From NCBI GenBank assembly GCA_964388485.1, contig CAYMAS010000020.1, positions 1 to 58,340 of the forward strand: a stretch of DNA of 58,340 nucleotides. Reading direction: 5' to 3'. This DNA comes from JBCDKH01 sp964388485. Lineage in GTDB: Bacteria; Planctomycetota; Phycisphaerae; Tepidisphaerales; Tepidisphaeraceae. This document shows positions 1 to 8,192 of this stretch, piece after piece; position 1 is the stretch's first letter; each line of letters begins with the position of its first letter. The notes under the pieces were generated by a model that was given only the letters and a program-made list of their open reading frames with translations, was not told the DNA's origin and ran no database searches. The position numbers were made by a program, and so were the translations under genes.

Positions 1-1577
1 CCAATCCGGAGACGGTCAGCACCGACTACGACACGAGCGACCTGCTCTTCTTCGAGCCGTTGACGCACGAGGACGTGCTCAACATCTGCGAGCGGCTCAA
101 CGGCGAGCCGTTCGACCCCAATGTAGGGTGGGCTTCAGCCCACCATTCGGAAGCGGAGGCAGATGGTGGGCTGAAGCCCACCCTACCACAGAGAAGCCTC
201 GTCAAGGGCGTCGTCGTCCAGTTCGGCGGGCAGACGCCGTTGAATCTGGCCAGGGGGCTCGAAGAGGCCGGCGTGCCGATCCTGGGGACGAGCGTCGACG
301 CCATCCATCGTGCCGGCGATCGCGAGCAGTTCCGCGACCTCATCCAACAGCTCGGCCTCAAGCAGCCAGCCAACGGCATCGCACGCAGCATCGAGGAAGC
401 CAAGACCATTGCCGCCGACGTCGGCTATCCCGTGCTTGTCCGCCCCAGCTTCGTCCTCGGCGGCCGGGCGATGGAGATCGTCTACGACGAAGCCGCCCTC
501 GACCGGTACATGACGCACGCCCTCAAAGCCGCAGGCCTGACCGGCATCGCCGACTCGCCGATCCTCGTCGACAAGTTCCTTGACGGGGCGACGGAGGTGG
601 ATGTCGATTGCGTGGCGGATTACGGCCGAGAGGAGCGAGGAGCGAGAAGCGAGGAGAGAGGCAGAAGCGTCATCGCCGGCGTGATGGAGCACATCGAGGA
701 GGCTGGCATTCACTCCGGTGACTCGGCGTGCGTGTTGCCGCCGCACTCGTTGTCGGACGACGTCATCGCGGAGCTGAAGCGTCAGACGCACGAGCTCGCC
801 AAAGCGCTCCAGGTTCGCGGCCTGATGAACGTGCAGTACGCGGTCAAGGGCGACGACGTCTACGTCATTGAGGTCAACCCCCGCGCCTCCCGCACCGTGC
901 CGTTCGTCGGCAAGGCGACCGGCGTCAACTGGGCACGCATCGCGGCGAAGGTGATGATGGGCCAGTCGCTTGACGACCTGGGCGTCGAAGAGACGCCGCC
1001 GCAGGATCACGTTGCGGTGAAGGAGGCCGTCTTCCCCTTCGCCAAGTTCCCCGGCACCGACATCATCCTCGGCCCGGAGATGAAGTCGACAGGCGAGGTC
1101 ATGGGCATCGACCGCACCTTCCCGCTCGCCTACGCCAAGGCCGTGCTCGGCGAAGGCTCCAAGCTGCCGGCCGGCGGGACGCTGTTTGTCAGCGTCCGGC
1201 CCGACGACCACGACGCCGTCGCCCCCATCGCCAGGAAGTTCGCCGACCTCGGCTTCAAACTCATCGCGACTAAGGGCACGCACGACACCCTCGCCACGCA
1301 CGGCATCGAAACCACGCTCGTCAGTAAGATCGCCGACCACGTTCGGCCGAACCTGCTCGACTTCATCGCCAACGGCGAGGTGCAGCTCATCGTCAACACG
1401 CCGACGCGTAAGGGGGCTGGCACCGACGAAGCCAAGATCCGCGCCGCCGCCTTCCGGGCGCGCGTGCCGATCGTAACAACGCTCACCGCCGCCGACGCCT
1501 GGGCGGAAGCCATCGCGGCATTGAAACAGGGCGACTGGGACGTCACGCCGTTGCAGGACTATCACGCGGCGAAGTAG
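1..1577 (+). CDS. carB: Carbamoyl-phosphate synthase large subunit, C-terminal part (5' end outside window)
   Basis: Joins bicarbonate, ammonia and ATP into carbamoyl phosphate for pyrimidine and arginine synthesis; the small subunit CarA supplies ammonia. The open frame begins at base 3 with NPETVSTDYDTSD, a CarB signature that precedes the second ATP-grasp half. Further on are VQFGGQTPLNLA, HIEEAGIHSGDSACVLPP, YVIEVNPRASRTVPF and, over roughly the last 140 residues, an MGS-like allosteric domain. About 525 codons are visible, close to the C-terminal half of a usual 1,070-residue protein. Two stretches are foreign to the family: residues coded by a paired-hairpin repeat (123-186) just before the conserved KGVVVQFGG, and an arginine/glutamate-rich stretch coded by a purine-rich repeat (628-666) just before the conserved MEHIEEAG. 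Both keep the frame. The gene converges on rmuC with a 33 bp gap. Confidence 0.97.
   Translation, partial: NPETVSTDYDTSDLLFFEPLTHEDVLNICERLNGEPFDPNVGWASAHHSEAEADGGLKPTLPQRSLVKGVVVQFGGQTPLNLARGLEEAGVPILGTSVDAIHRAGDREQFRDLIQQLGLKQPANGIARSIEEAKTIAADVGYPVLVRPSFVLGGRAMEIVYDEAALDRYMTHALKAAGLTGIADSPILVDKFLDGATEVDVDCVADYGREERGARSEERGRSVIAGVMEHIEEAGIHSGDSACVLPPHSLSDDVIAELKRQTHELAKALQVRGLMNVQYAVKGDDVYVIEVNPRASRTVPFVGKATGVNWARIAAKVMMGQSLDDLGVEETPPQDHVAVKEAVFPFAKFPGTDIILGPEMKSTGEVMGIDRTFPLAYAKAVLGEGSKLPAGGTLFVSVRPDDHDAVAPIARKFADLGFKLIATKGTHDTLATHGIETTLVSKIADHVRPNLLDFIANGEVQLIVNTPTRKGAGTDEAKIRAAAFRARVPIVTTLTAADAWAEAIAALKQGDWDVTPLQDYHAAK
123..186. repeat. Paired-hairpin repeat, family A, inside carB
   Basis: Two inverted arms, each a palindrome in itself (core GTGGGCTTCAGCCCAC and its near reverse complement), bounded by GTAGGG and CCCTAC, with a 16-base spacer. 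It lies wholly inside carB, keeps the frame and adds about 21 codons read as VGWASAHH... to ...GGLKPTL. The same unit recurs at 5477, 14431 and 40192, with a decayed copy at 6319. Confidence 0.95.
628..666 (+). repeat. Purine-rich short-unit repeat inside carB
   Basis: A run of GAGGAGCGAGGAGCGAGAAGC-type sequence, nearly all purines apart from the C of each GAGCGAG unit. It codes for an Arg/Glu-rich stretch at a spot where CarB proteins normally run straight from the DVD..D strand into the IMEHIE strand. The frame is kept. Confidence 0.8.
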
Positions 1578-1610
1578 ACGACGATCCGCAGCGTCGTGCT
1601 GAAGCACGGT

Positions 1611-2984
1611 CTACTCGATGCCGCCGCGAACGATCTCCGGGACGTTGCGTGTTGCGGTATCAATCCGCGGGACGTCGGCGATCTTCGACTTCGACTCCGT
1701 GCCGAGGTCGTGCATTTCACGACATGCCGGAAGCAGTCGCGAGTCGAGGCTACCGATAGCCTTGTTGTAGTTTTGCACGGACGAATCGAGCGACTTGCCG
1801 ACGTTCGACAGATGGTCGACGAAGACGTTCATGCGGTCGAGCAGGCTGGTGCCGAGGGTTTTGACCTTCTCGATATTCGCCTCGACCTCCGCCTCTCGCC
1901 AGCCGGCGGCGATGGTCTTGAGCAGGGCGACCAGCGTCGTCGGCGTAGCGATGATGACATTCTTCTGAAACGCGTCCTCGATGATCGACGGATCCGCCTC
2001 GGCCGCGGCGTAGATGAGAGCTTCGCCGGGTAGGAACATCACGACGTACTCCGGCGTGTTGTCGAAGTTGGTCCAATACGACTTGAGCCCGAGCTTGGTC
2101 GCATGGCCGCGCACTGCCTTGGCAAAGGCGCGTAAATGCTCCCGCTGCTTCTGCGGGTCTTCGCACTCGGCGGCCTTGAGGAAGTCGTCGGCGGCGTATT
2201 TGGAGTCGACGACGATGCTCCGATTCCCGGGAAGGTTCACCACAAGGTCAGGCCGCTGGGCACCGTCCTCGCCCGCTTCGTGCGACTGCTCGGTGAAGGC
2301 GAAGTTGTTCGCCATGCCGGCCAGCTCGAGCAGACGTCGCAACGTTAGTTCGCCCCATTGTCCTCGCGTGCCGGGCCGACGCAGGGCGGTGACGAGCTGG
2401 TTCGTCTGAGCTCCGAGGACGCGCTGCGTCTCACCGACCTTGCCGAGCTCTTCCTTGACGTCGGCGTACGCCTTGGTCCGCTTCTCTTCGATTTCGCCGA
2501 GGTGCTTGCGGTACTGCTCGAGCGCTTCCTTGAGCGGACTGATCTGTGCGTCGATCGCCTTCTGCCGTTTACCCAGATCGCCTTTGGCCTCCGCTTGAAT
2601 CGCTTCGAATCGTTCCTTGGCAAGTTGCAGGAAGCTGTCGGCGTTCTTCTTGAGGGCCTCGCTGCTGAGATTGGCGAAGGCGTCGCGGAGCTGCTCCTGG
2701 CTCTTCTTGAACCGCTCACGCTCCTCCAACAGATCGACGTCGACGGCTGCGAGCCTTGTACGAACTTCGGCGACTTCTGCCATGGATGTCGAGACACGCT
2801 CCGCCAAGTCGCGACGCTCGGCATCGACGGCGGTCAGGCGTTCCTGCAATGCCGTCGCCTTCTCGTTCGCCACCGCGGCAGCGCGCTCGGCGGCGTTACC
2901 GCGTTGCCTGGCGAGCAGCCAGCCGACGAGTCCGCCCAAGGCCAGTCCGCCCAGCAGTGCGATCGCGATCCAGACGCCGTTCAT
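1611..2984 (-). CDS. rmuC: DNA recombination protein RmuC
   Basis: RmuC proteins limit recombination between inverted repeats and carry a nuclease-like core. This 457-residue protein opens with a hydrophobic anchor (about residues 4-25, rich in Ala/Gly/Leu). A long coiled coil follows (about 30-190, heptads of E/K/R/A), then the conserved RmuC domain with RRPGTRGQWGELTLRRLLE, RPDLVVNLPGNRSIVVDSK and FLPGEALIYAAAEADP. The length is typical. The ATG at 2984 places the membrane segment at the N terminus. It is probably cotranscribed with the lipoprotein gene 30 bp upstream. A RmuC homologue that restrains inverted-repeat rearrangement is notable in a genome with many paired-hairpin repeats, but this link is only inference. 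Confidence 0.93.
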   Translation of the reverse strand: MNGVWIAIALLGGLALGGLVGWLLARQRGNAAERAAAVANEKATALQERLTAVDAERRDLAERVSTSMAEVAEVRTRLAAVDVDLLEERERFKKSQEQLRDAFANLSSEALKKNADSFLQLAKERFEAIQAEAKGDLGKRQKAIDAQISPLKEALEQYRKHLGEIEEKRTKAYADVKEELGKVGETQRVLGAQTNQLVTALRRPGTRGQWGELTLRRLLELAGMANNFAFTEQSHEAGEDGAQRPDLVVNLPGNRSIVVDSKYAADDFLKAAECEDPQKQREHLRAFAKAVRGHATKLGLKSYWTNFDNTPEYVVMFLPGEALIYAAAEADPSIIEDAFQKNVIIATPTTLVALLKTIAAGWREAEVEANIEKVKTLGTSLLDRMNVFVDHLSNVGKSLDSSVQNYNKAIGSLDSRLLPACREMHDLGTESKSKIADVPRIDTATRNVPEIVRGGIE

Positions 2985-3014
2985 CCCGACAGTCTACCGA
3001 ACATGCTGCCGCCG

Positions 3015-3710
3015 TCACATCCGTGGCGACTTGAAACGCCGCTTCACGGCCGTCGGCAGATCGTCTGCCGCGACGAAGTTGGCACCGTCATCTCGCATCT
3101 CGAGCACGCCGAGCTTCACATTGCGGCCTGAATCCCAGACTTCCAGTCCGCTTGGTGACTGCCGAAGCTCAATCGGGTCGCGGTAGTCCAAGGCCACGTC
3201 CCGCCGACGCAGAGGCCGCGGCTGCTGGACCTCGCCCTCGACGACCGGCCTCGTCGGGTCGAACTTCTCGAAGCCGGGCCGATCCACCGCACCGGCGTTG
3301 AAGCTCTTGATCCGCCTGCCACTACCGGCCACGTACAGCAGATCGGGCCGACCGTCGCCGTCGACGTCCGTCATCGTCATCGACGTGATGCCGGGACCGC
3401 CTAGGCCGCTGCCGACCTGCACAACTTCTTCGTCCGTCACCGCAAACGTCTCGAAGGCGAACGGCTCGTCAGGCTCGTCAAGCACCCGGAACGTCTGCAC
3501 GCCCATCTCGTCGAATACGCCGGCTGGCGTCGTTTCTTCCACCGGCATGAGGAACAACGTCCCGCCGCCTTGATCCCGCACCGCCTCGACCATCTTCGCC
3601 CGCGCCTGGTCCACCGTCAGCGGCCTAGGCGCTCGTGGCGGGGCCGGCTCCTTGGCACAGCCGAACGTGAAACCACCGACGATCAAGAGCAACAAAAGTC
3701 GAGCACGCAT
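3015..3710 (-). CDS. Predicted lipoprotein with one FG-GAP/VCBS-like repeat
   Basis: About 231 residues. The chosen ATG (3710) gives a short leader, MRARLLLLLIVGGFTFGCAK, with a lipobox whose Cys18 would be lipidated; a longer frame to 3737 exists but would spoil the signal peptide. The middle holds MTMTDVDGDGRPDLLYV, a calcium-binding FG-GAP/VCBS-type blade, and the C-terminal half is basic with no motif I recognise. It precedes rmuC in the same direction and is divergent from rpe (66 bp between starts). Function unknown; surface or periplasmic location is predicted from the lipobox. Confidence 0.75.
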   Translation of the reverse strand: MRARLLLLLIVGGFTFGCAKEPAPPRAPRPLTVDQARAKMVEAVRDQGGGTLFLMPVEETTPAGVFDEMGVQTFRVLDEPDEPFAFETFAVTDEEVVQVGSGLGGPGITSMTMTDVDGDGRPDLLYVAGSGRRIKSFNAGAVDRPGFEKFDPTRPVVEGEVQQPRPLRRRDVALDYRDPIELRQSPSGLEVWDSGRNVKLGVLEMRDDGANFVAADDLPTAVKRRFKSPRM

Positions 3711-3775
3711 CGCCTCATCGTGCCGCGTCGGCTGCACGCTGACAAGTTCTCCCGGCAGTGCAACACTCGCCTGCG

Positions 3776-4477
3776 ATGCTGCCCGATCCCTTTGCCGTCA
3801 CGACGCCTGTCATTCTGCCGTCGATCCTCTCGGCCGACTTTCGGCATTTGGGCCGAGACATCGACGCGGTTCGCAACGGTGACGCGTTGCACGTCGACGT
3901 CATGGACGGCCACTTCGTCGAGACGATCAGCTTCGGCCCGGTCATCGCCAAAGCCGCCAGAGCTGCGGCACCGGAGGCTTACCTCGACTGTCACCTCATG
4001 GTCGCTCAGCCTGAAGAAGTCGCCCCGCAACTCGTCGAAGCCGGCGCCAGTGGCATCACGTTCCACGCCGAACTCGCCGACAACGTGCGGCGGACGCTGA
4101 AGGATCTCCGCGACGCTTGTGCTGTGGGCGACGTGACAGTCGGCGTCGCGATCAACCCGATGACGCCGGCCGAGGCGGTGGTGCCGATTCTCGACGAGGT
4201 GAAGGTGGTGCTGGTGATGAGCGTCGTGCCGGGAGCGAGCGGGCAGTCGTTCATGCCGGAGGTGCTCAGCAAGTGCGAAGCGATCAAGAAGCGGCTCAGG
4301 CCGGAGCAGCGTTTGCAGATCGACGGCGGCATCGGGCCGGACACGATCCGCAGCGCCCGCGATGCCGGCGTCGACTGGTTCGTCGCGGCGAGTGCAATCT
4401 ACGGCGAGGCGGATCGTTCTCGAGCCATCGCCAAACTGCGGGACACTGCAGATCGTCCAGGCGGAAGCCACGAGTAG
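3776..4477 (+). CDS. rpe: Ribulose-phosphate 3-epimerase
   Basis: Interconverts ribulose 5-phosphate and xylulose 5-phosphate in the pentose phosphate pathway. The protein is a single TIM barrel of about 233 residues, normal for the family. Visible landmarks are PSILSADF near the N terminus, HVDVMDGHFV (metal-binding His and Asp), the CHLMV strand, the SVVPGASGQSF phosphate loop, QIDGGIGPDT with the catalytic Asp, and a closing VAASAIYG. The ATG at 3776 is preferred; a GTG at 3758 would add six residues. A paired hairpin (family B) follows at once. Confidence 0.95.
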   Translation: MLPDPFAVTTPVILPSILSADFRHLGRDIDAVRNGDALHVDVMDGHFVETISFGPVIAKAARAAAPEAYLDCHLMVAQPEEVAPQLVEAGASGITFHAELADNVRRTLKDLRDACAVGDVTVGVAINPMTPAEAVVPILDEVKVVLVMSVVPGASGQSFMPEVLSKCEAIKKRLRPEQRLQIDGGIGPDTIRSARDAGVDWFVAASAIYGEADRSRAIAKLRDTADRPGGSHE

Positions 4478-4487
4478 AAATCGGTTA

Positions 4488-4573
4488 GAGCGGCGGCACT
4501 TGTGCCGCGTTCTTGACTTGGAAGGAACAACCATCGCTTCTCCACTAGCGATGCGGCACAAGTGCCGCCGCTC
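4488..4573. repeat. Paired-hairpin repeat, family B
   Basis: Two perfect 21-base inverted arms (4488-4508 and 4553-4573) with a 44-base spacer. Each arm contains its own palindrome, GCGGCACTTGTGCCGC, flanked on the outside by GAGCGGCGG. It lies between rpe and accD. It shares the two-level design of family A and the outer GAGCGGCGG with the copy at 9750. Confidence 0.93.
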
Positions 4574-4631
4574 CGGGAGACGCACCAGTCAGCAACGTTC
4601 ACTTTCGGTAGCCGACCCTACAGTTTCGGCC

Positions 4632-5459
4632 ATGACCGATCTCGCGATTGCCGCACCGGGTAAGTCGACCCGCATTCCCGAAGGCCTGTGGCTCGCGTGC
4701 AAGGGGTGCGGGGCGATGCTCTACCGCAAGGCGCTCGAGCAGAATCTGCTCGTCTGCAACGAGTGCCACCACCATCACCGCGTGTCGGCTCGCGATCGTG
4801 TGAATCAACTGGCTGATCCCGGCACGTTCGAAGAAACCGATGCCGACCTGCAGAGCACGGATCCGCTGGGGTTTGTGGATCGAAAGACGTACGCCGAACG
4901 CCTGCAGGCGGAGCGGATGAAGGGCGGACACACGGATGCTCTGGTAAGCGGCCGGGCGTTCGTCAAAGGCCGGCCGACGATCCTGGCGGCGATGGACCCG
5001 ACATTCATGATGGGCTCGATGGGCAGCGTCGTCGGCGAGAAGCTGACTCGTGCGATCGAGCGGGCGACGGCGGAGAAGCGGCCGATCATCGTCGTCAGTT
5101 GCAGCGGCGGGGCACGCATGCAGGAGTCGACCTTGTCGCTCATGCAGATGGCGAAAACGTCGGCGGCCCTGGCGCGGCACGACGATGCGGGCGGATTGTT
5201 CGTCAGCGTCTTGTCCGACCCGACAACGGGCGGCGTGACGGCATCATTCGCGATGTTGGGCGACTTCATCCTCGCCGAACCCAATGCCCTCATCGGCTTC
5301 GCCGGGCCGCGCGTGATCGAGCAGACGACGAAGCAAAAGCTGCCGCCGGGCTTTCAGCGGAGCGAGTTTCTGCAGACGAAGGGGTTTGTCGACTTCGTCG
5401 TCAAGCGGCACGACCTACGCAGCGAGATCGCCCGGCTGATCGACTACTGCTGCGGGTAG
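4632..5459 (+). CDS. accD: Acetyl-CoA carboxylase carboxyltransferase subunit beta
   Basis: With AccA, transfers the carboxyl group from biotin to acetyl-CoA to make malonyl-CoA for fatty acid synthesis. The 275-residue protein carries the N-terminal zinc finger (CKGCG...CNEC), then the crotonase-like core with PTILAAMDPTFMMGSMGSVVGEK, SCSGGARMQE, SDPTTGGVTASFAMLGD and GFAGPRVIEQT. Length and order fit the family. The frame stays open upstream to 4362, but that part runs through the family B repeat, so the ATG at 4632 is the sensible start. No clear Shine-Dalgarno is seen. Confidence 0.96.
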   Translation: MTDLAIAAPGKSTRIPEGLWLACKGCGAMLYRKALEQNLLVCNECHHHHRVSARDRVNQLADPGTFEETDADLQSTDPLGFVDRKTYAERLQAERMKGGHTDALVSGRAFVKGRPTILAAMDPTFMMGSMGSVVGEKLTRAIERATAEKRPIIVVSCSGGARMQESTLSLMQMAKTSAALARHDDAGGLFVSVLSDPTTGGVTASFAMLGDFILAEPNALIGFAGPRVIEQTTKQKLPPGFQRSEFLQTKGFVDFVVKRHDLRSEIARLIDYCCG

Positions 5460-5476
5460 AACCTGTCGAGGTGCTT

Positions 5477-5536
5477 GTAGGGTGGGCTTCAGCCCACCAT
5501 CCGGTCCGGCAGACGGTGGGCTGAAGCCCACCCTAC
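5477..5536. repeat. Paired-hairpin repeat, family A, between accD and the COX3-type gene
   Basis: GTAGGGTGGGCTTCAGCCCA... and its inverted partner ending CCCACCCTAC, spacer about 12 bases. It sits in the 90 bp between two converging genes, where it could also act as a bidirectional terminator-like structure, although no T-run follows. Confidence 0.95.
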
Positions 5537-5549
5537 GAATGGATTACCG

Positions 5550-6275
5550 TCATCCGAGCGCGATGAACGTGCCGAGCATGAAGATCCAGACGACGTCGAG
5601 GAAGTGCCAGTAGAGCGCCGCGTGGCGGACGCCGACGTAGTGCTCGTGGTCGTAATAGCCCTTGTGGCCTTTGAGGGTCACGATCGCCAGATAAATCATG
5701 CCGCCCAGGACGTGCAGGGCGTGGATGAGGACGAACACGAAGAGAATCGCGTAAAGCCGGCTGCCACGTTCGGCGGGAAGTAGGTCTCGCGGCGTCAACT
5801 CGTCCGCGACGGTTGGATCGCCACCCGTGAATGGTGATGCGGCAGGTGTGGTCGAGACGACGTCGGTATCGCGTGACAAGAGGTCGATCATCGCCGGCGT
5901 CTGGACGGCGACGAAGCCGGTCGCGAGAAGGTTGGTGATCCACAGCCATCGGAGGAACGTGCCGATGCGTTCCCGCTTGACCGCCTTGAGCGACTGGTGG
6001 ATCGCAAAGCTCGCTAGCAGCACGATCGCGGTGCTGGCGATGAGTTTCATGTTGAGCATGTCGCTTCGGAAGTCGCCTAGTGGAGCGACGTCGCGCATCT
6101 GCCAGCGGGCGATGACGTAGATCAGCATGCCGCTGGCGAAGACGAGCACCAGGCCCAGCAGGAAGAGCCACATGCCGACGAGCTGCGTCTTGGGCGAGAC
6201 GACATGCTCACGCCCGTCGGGCACCTGGCGATGCGGGCGGCGGTACGGCAGCACGTCCTCCGGCAAGTCAGTCAC
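5550..6275 (-). CDS. Cytochrome c oxidase subunit III-type membrane protein
   Basis: Heme-copper oxidase subunit III family (CoxC/CyoC), an integral membrane subunit next to the proton-pumping core. About 241 residues with five hydrophobic helices: one beginning TQLVGMWLFLLGLVLVFASG, two in the middle, one around LIHALHVLGGMIYLAIV, and a C-terminal ALYWHFLDVVWIFMLGTFIA that is diagnostic for the family. A polar stretch of about 50 residues separates helices three and four and is longer than usual. I prefer the GTG at 6275, because the longer frame to 6329 runs into the decayed repeat at 6319-6386. No other oxidase subunits lie nearby. Confidence 0.88.
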   Translation of the reverse strand: MTDLPEDVLPYRRPHRQVPDGREHVVSPKTQLVGMWLFLLGLVLVFASGMLIYVIARWQMRDVAPLGDFRSDMLNMKLIASTAIVLLASFAIHQSLKAVKRERIGTFLRWLWITNLLATGFVAVQTPAMIDLLSRDTDVVSTTPAASPFTGGDPTVADELTPRDLLPAERGSRLYAILFVFVLIHALHVLGGMIYLAIVTLKGHKGYYDHEHYVGVRHAALYWHFLDVVWIFMLGTFIALG

Positions 6276-6318
6276 AATGCAGGGTACGACAGAATCGCGA
6301 GGAGCTTTCGATTCTCCT

Positions 6319-6386
6319 GTAGGAAGCATCCCGGCCCACCGTGTGAAGATCCGACGCCGCAGATGGTGGGCCGGGGCCCACCCTAC
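6319..6386. repeat. Paired-hairpin repeat, family A, decayed copy
   Basis: The right arm is clear (ATGGTGGGCCGGGGCCCACC then CTAC), with GG in place of the usual central bases. The left arm keeps only GTAGG and GGCCCACC. The right edge overlaps the solute-binding protein gene and provides its TAG stop codon (6383-6385 on the minus strand). Confidence 0.8.
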
Positions 6387-7909
6387 GAAGAGGCCTTGTC
6401 GCGGATCGTGCGGTAGTGCTCGCGGAACGTTGCCGCCAGTTCGCTGGACATCTCGGCCATGTAGCTCGACACCGCCGCCTCGTTCTCGTCTTCGATTCGC
6501 TTGACCTCCGCCCGGATCGCCATGACGTCGCCGTGCTTCACCGGCAGGTCTGCCAGCTCCTCCAGCAGAGCATCGCGACGGGCGGGATCATCGACCGCGA
6601 GCACTGCCTCGTAAGCCTTGTCGAGCTCCGTGTTCGACTCGATCCACGCCGCACGCCAAACGGCACGAAGTTGGCTGAAGCCGCTCATCCACGCCCCGCG
6701 TTGGTTGAAGCCGCCGACGTCGTCGAACGGATTGTTCTGGTCGGCCCAGTCACTCGTGTCGTCGAAGACGTCTCGGCGGATCGGCGTGCGTCGCAGGGCC
6801 CGATCACGGGGCCCGCCAGCGGAACCGGGTTGCTTTTGCCACAAGTGCTGAGCTTCGGGCGTCAGGAGGAACTCGATGAAGCGGGTGGCGTGCTTGAGGT
6901 CGTCGCCGGTGGTGCCGTAGCAGACGGCGACGGGATCGGGCGTGATGGCGGTGGCAGCGACGGGCGCGACGTAGCGGATGCGATCGGGGCCGACGGTCTC
7001 TTCCTCGACGCGACCGTAAAAGTCGATCGCGGTGCCGGCGGCGGCGTTGGAGTGGCTCACGTCCGCGGGCACGGCTGACGCGCTATCGGTAAAGTACCGC
7101 GTGTTGGCGGCGATGAGCAGCAGGTCGCCGTTGCCCTGATCGTACCCGGCGGCGATGGCTTCGTCGTAACCCTCGCTGTCTGCCGTGCCGCCGGCGGCGA
7201 AGAAGGCTTCTTCGGCATCGGCCATGGCGCGTTGGACGATCATCATGTACGCCACCGCCGCGCTGCCGCTCTTGGTCGGGTCGGCCAGGACGAGTCGGTC
7301 GCGGAGGCCCGGGTCGGTCAGGTCGCTCCAGGTCTCGGGCGGCGTCAGGCCCAGGTCCCCGTAGACGTGCGGGCTGTAGACGATGCCGAAGCTGCTCAGG
7401 CAGACGCCCACCCAGTGCATGCCGTCGTCGTCCTGATCGTACAGCCGGACGCCCGCGAGCTTCGGCTCCGGGAACGCGGCCGCCATCAGGTCGTCGTCCA
7501 GCTCGATCGCCTGCAGGGCACTGGCACCGTCTTCCAGTTCGCTGTTGAAGATGAAGTCGCCGCCGCCCCAGACGACGTCGTAGGGGGCACTGACATCCTC
7601 GATCGGCGGCAAGGTGCCGCCGTTGTTCTTGATCTCGTTGCCGTAGAAGTTCTTGAGGGCTTTGACGATGTCGTTCGTGCCGCCGATGTTGCGGTAGTCG
7701 AGGTCGACCCGATAGCCAAACTTTTCGGCGTGCCAGTCACCGAAGGCCCGGGCGAACTCGCGTTTGATGTCCGGGTTGTGCGGCGTCAGGACCGTCAGCC
7801 GAGCGGAGGCGGCGTCGGTCTCGACACGGTCCTCCGCCATCGCCAGCCGCATGACGAACGGCAGGAAGAGGACGAGGACGAACCCTATCGGAAAGAGGTA
7901 TCGAGCCAT
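6383..7909 (-). CDS. Extracellular solute-binding protein of an ABC importer (orphan)
   Basis: A 508-residue periplasmic binding protein of the iron/thiamine/polyamine type. An N-terminal signal segment (about residues 4-25, FPIGFVLVLFLPFVMRLAMA) is followed by LTVLTPHNPDIKREFARAF, the usual first strand and helix, then DVVWGGGDFIFN, a hinge strand SFGIVYSPHVY, and KSGSAAVAYMMIVQ, typical of ferric-iron and related SBPs. The ligand cannot be told from the sequence. No permease or ATPase gene is adjacent. The small hypothetical gene ends 16 bp upstream in the same direction. The stop codon TAG is formed by the edge of a family A repeat, so the C terminus may have been set by the insertion. Confidence 0.85.
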   Translation of the reverse strand: MARYLFPIGFVLVLFLPFVMRLAMAEDRVETDAASARLTVLTPHNPDIKREFARAFGDWHAEKFGYRVDLDYRNIGGTNDIVKALKNFYGNEIKNNGGTLPPIEDVSAPYDVVWGGGDFIFNSELEDGASALQAIELDDDLMAAAFPEPKLAGVRLYDQDDDGMHWVGVCLSSFGIVYSPHVYGDLGLTPPETWSDLTDPGLRDRLVLADPTKSGSAAVAYMMIVQRAMADAEEAFFAAGGTADSEGYDEAIAAGYDQGNGDLLLIAANTRYFTDSASAVPADVSHSNAAAGTAIDFYGRVEEETVGPDRIRYVAPVAATAITPDPVAVCYGTTGDDLKHATRFIEFLLTPEAQHLWQKQPGSAGGPRDRALRRTPIRRDVFDDTSDWADQNNPFDDVGGFNQRGAWMSGFSQLRAVWRAAWIESNTELDKAYEAVLAVDDPARRDALLEELADLPVKHGDVMAIRAEVKRIEDENEAAVSSYMAEMSSELAATFREHYRTIRDKASS

Positions 7910-7925
7910 GTTGAAGCTCCATGCG

Positions 7926-8192
7926 TTAGCCGACTCGTTCCGGTTCGTCGACCGCTTCTTGGAATCGTGTGACGTTCGTCGCGTCGAAGAAGGTCATGGC
8001 ACCGGCACGATCCATATGCGCAGCTCGTGAGATGCCTTTGCGGAGCAGCAACGATTCAGGATGATCGACGTTCAGGATGCCGCCGTCTTGGAAGTAGATC
8101 CTGAACGGCTGGAAAGGGCGTCGGCGGTAGAACTCGTCTAGACGAAGATCGAATGTCTCGCGTTCCACGGTCTGATCATATTCTGACAGCAT
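7926..8192 (-). CDS. Small conserved hypothetical protein
   Basis: About 88 residues. The core reads FYRRRPFQPFRIYFQDGGIL followed by NVDHPESLLL, a small beta-rich pattern I recognise from uncharacterised planctomycete and proteobacterial proteins (a P-F-x-P-F-x-I/L strand, then D-G, then x-H-P-E). No catalytic motif or signal peptide. The ATG at 8192 overlaps the ATG of the divergent AAA gene at 8191; a GTG at 8168 is an alternative that would leave more room between the two genes. It is probably translated with the solute-binding protein gene 16 bp downstream. Confidence 0.6.
   Translation of the reverse strand: MLSEYDQTVERETFDLRLDEFYRRRPFQPFRIYFQDGGILNVDHPESLLLRKGISRAAHMDRAGAMTFFDATNVTRFQEAVDEPERVG

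Noticed and set aside
183..1607. Long minus-strand open frame (474 codons) opposite carB
   Set aside because: It is a high-G+C shadow of carB; the plus-strand frame has clear CarB motifs and this one has none.
4362..4631. Longer accD with an N-terminal extension
   Set aside because: The extension is the translation of the rpe 3' end and of a family B repeat; the family starts near the zinc finger.
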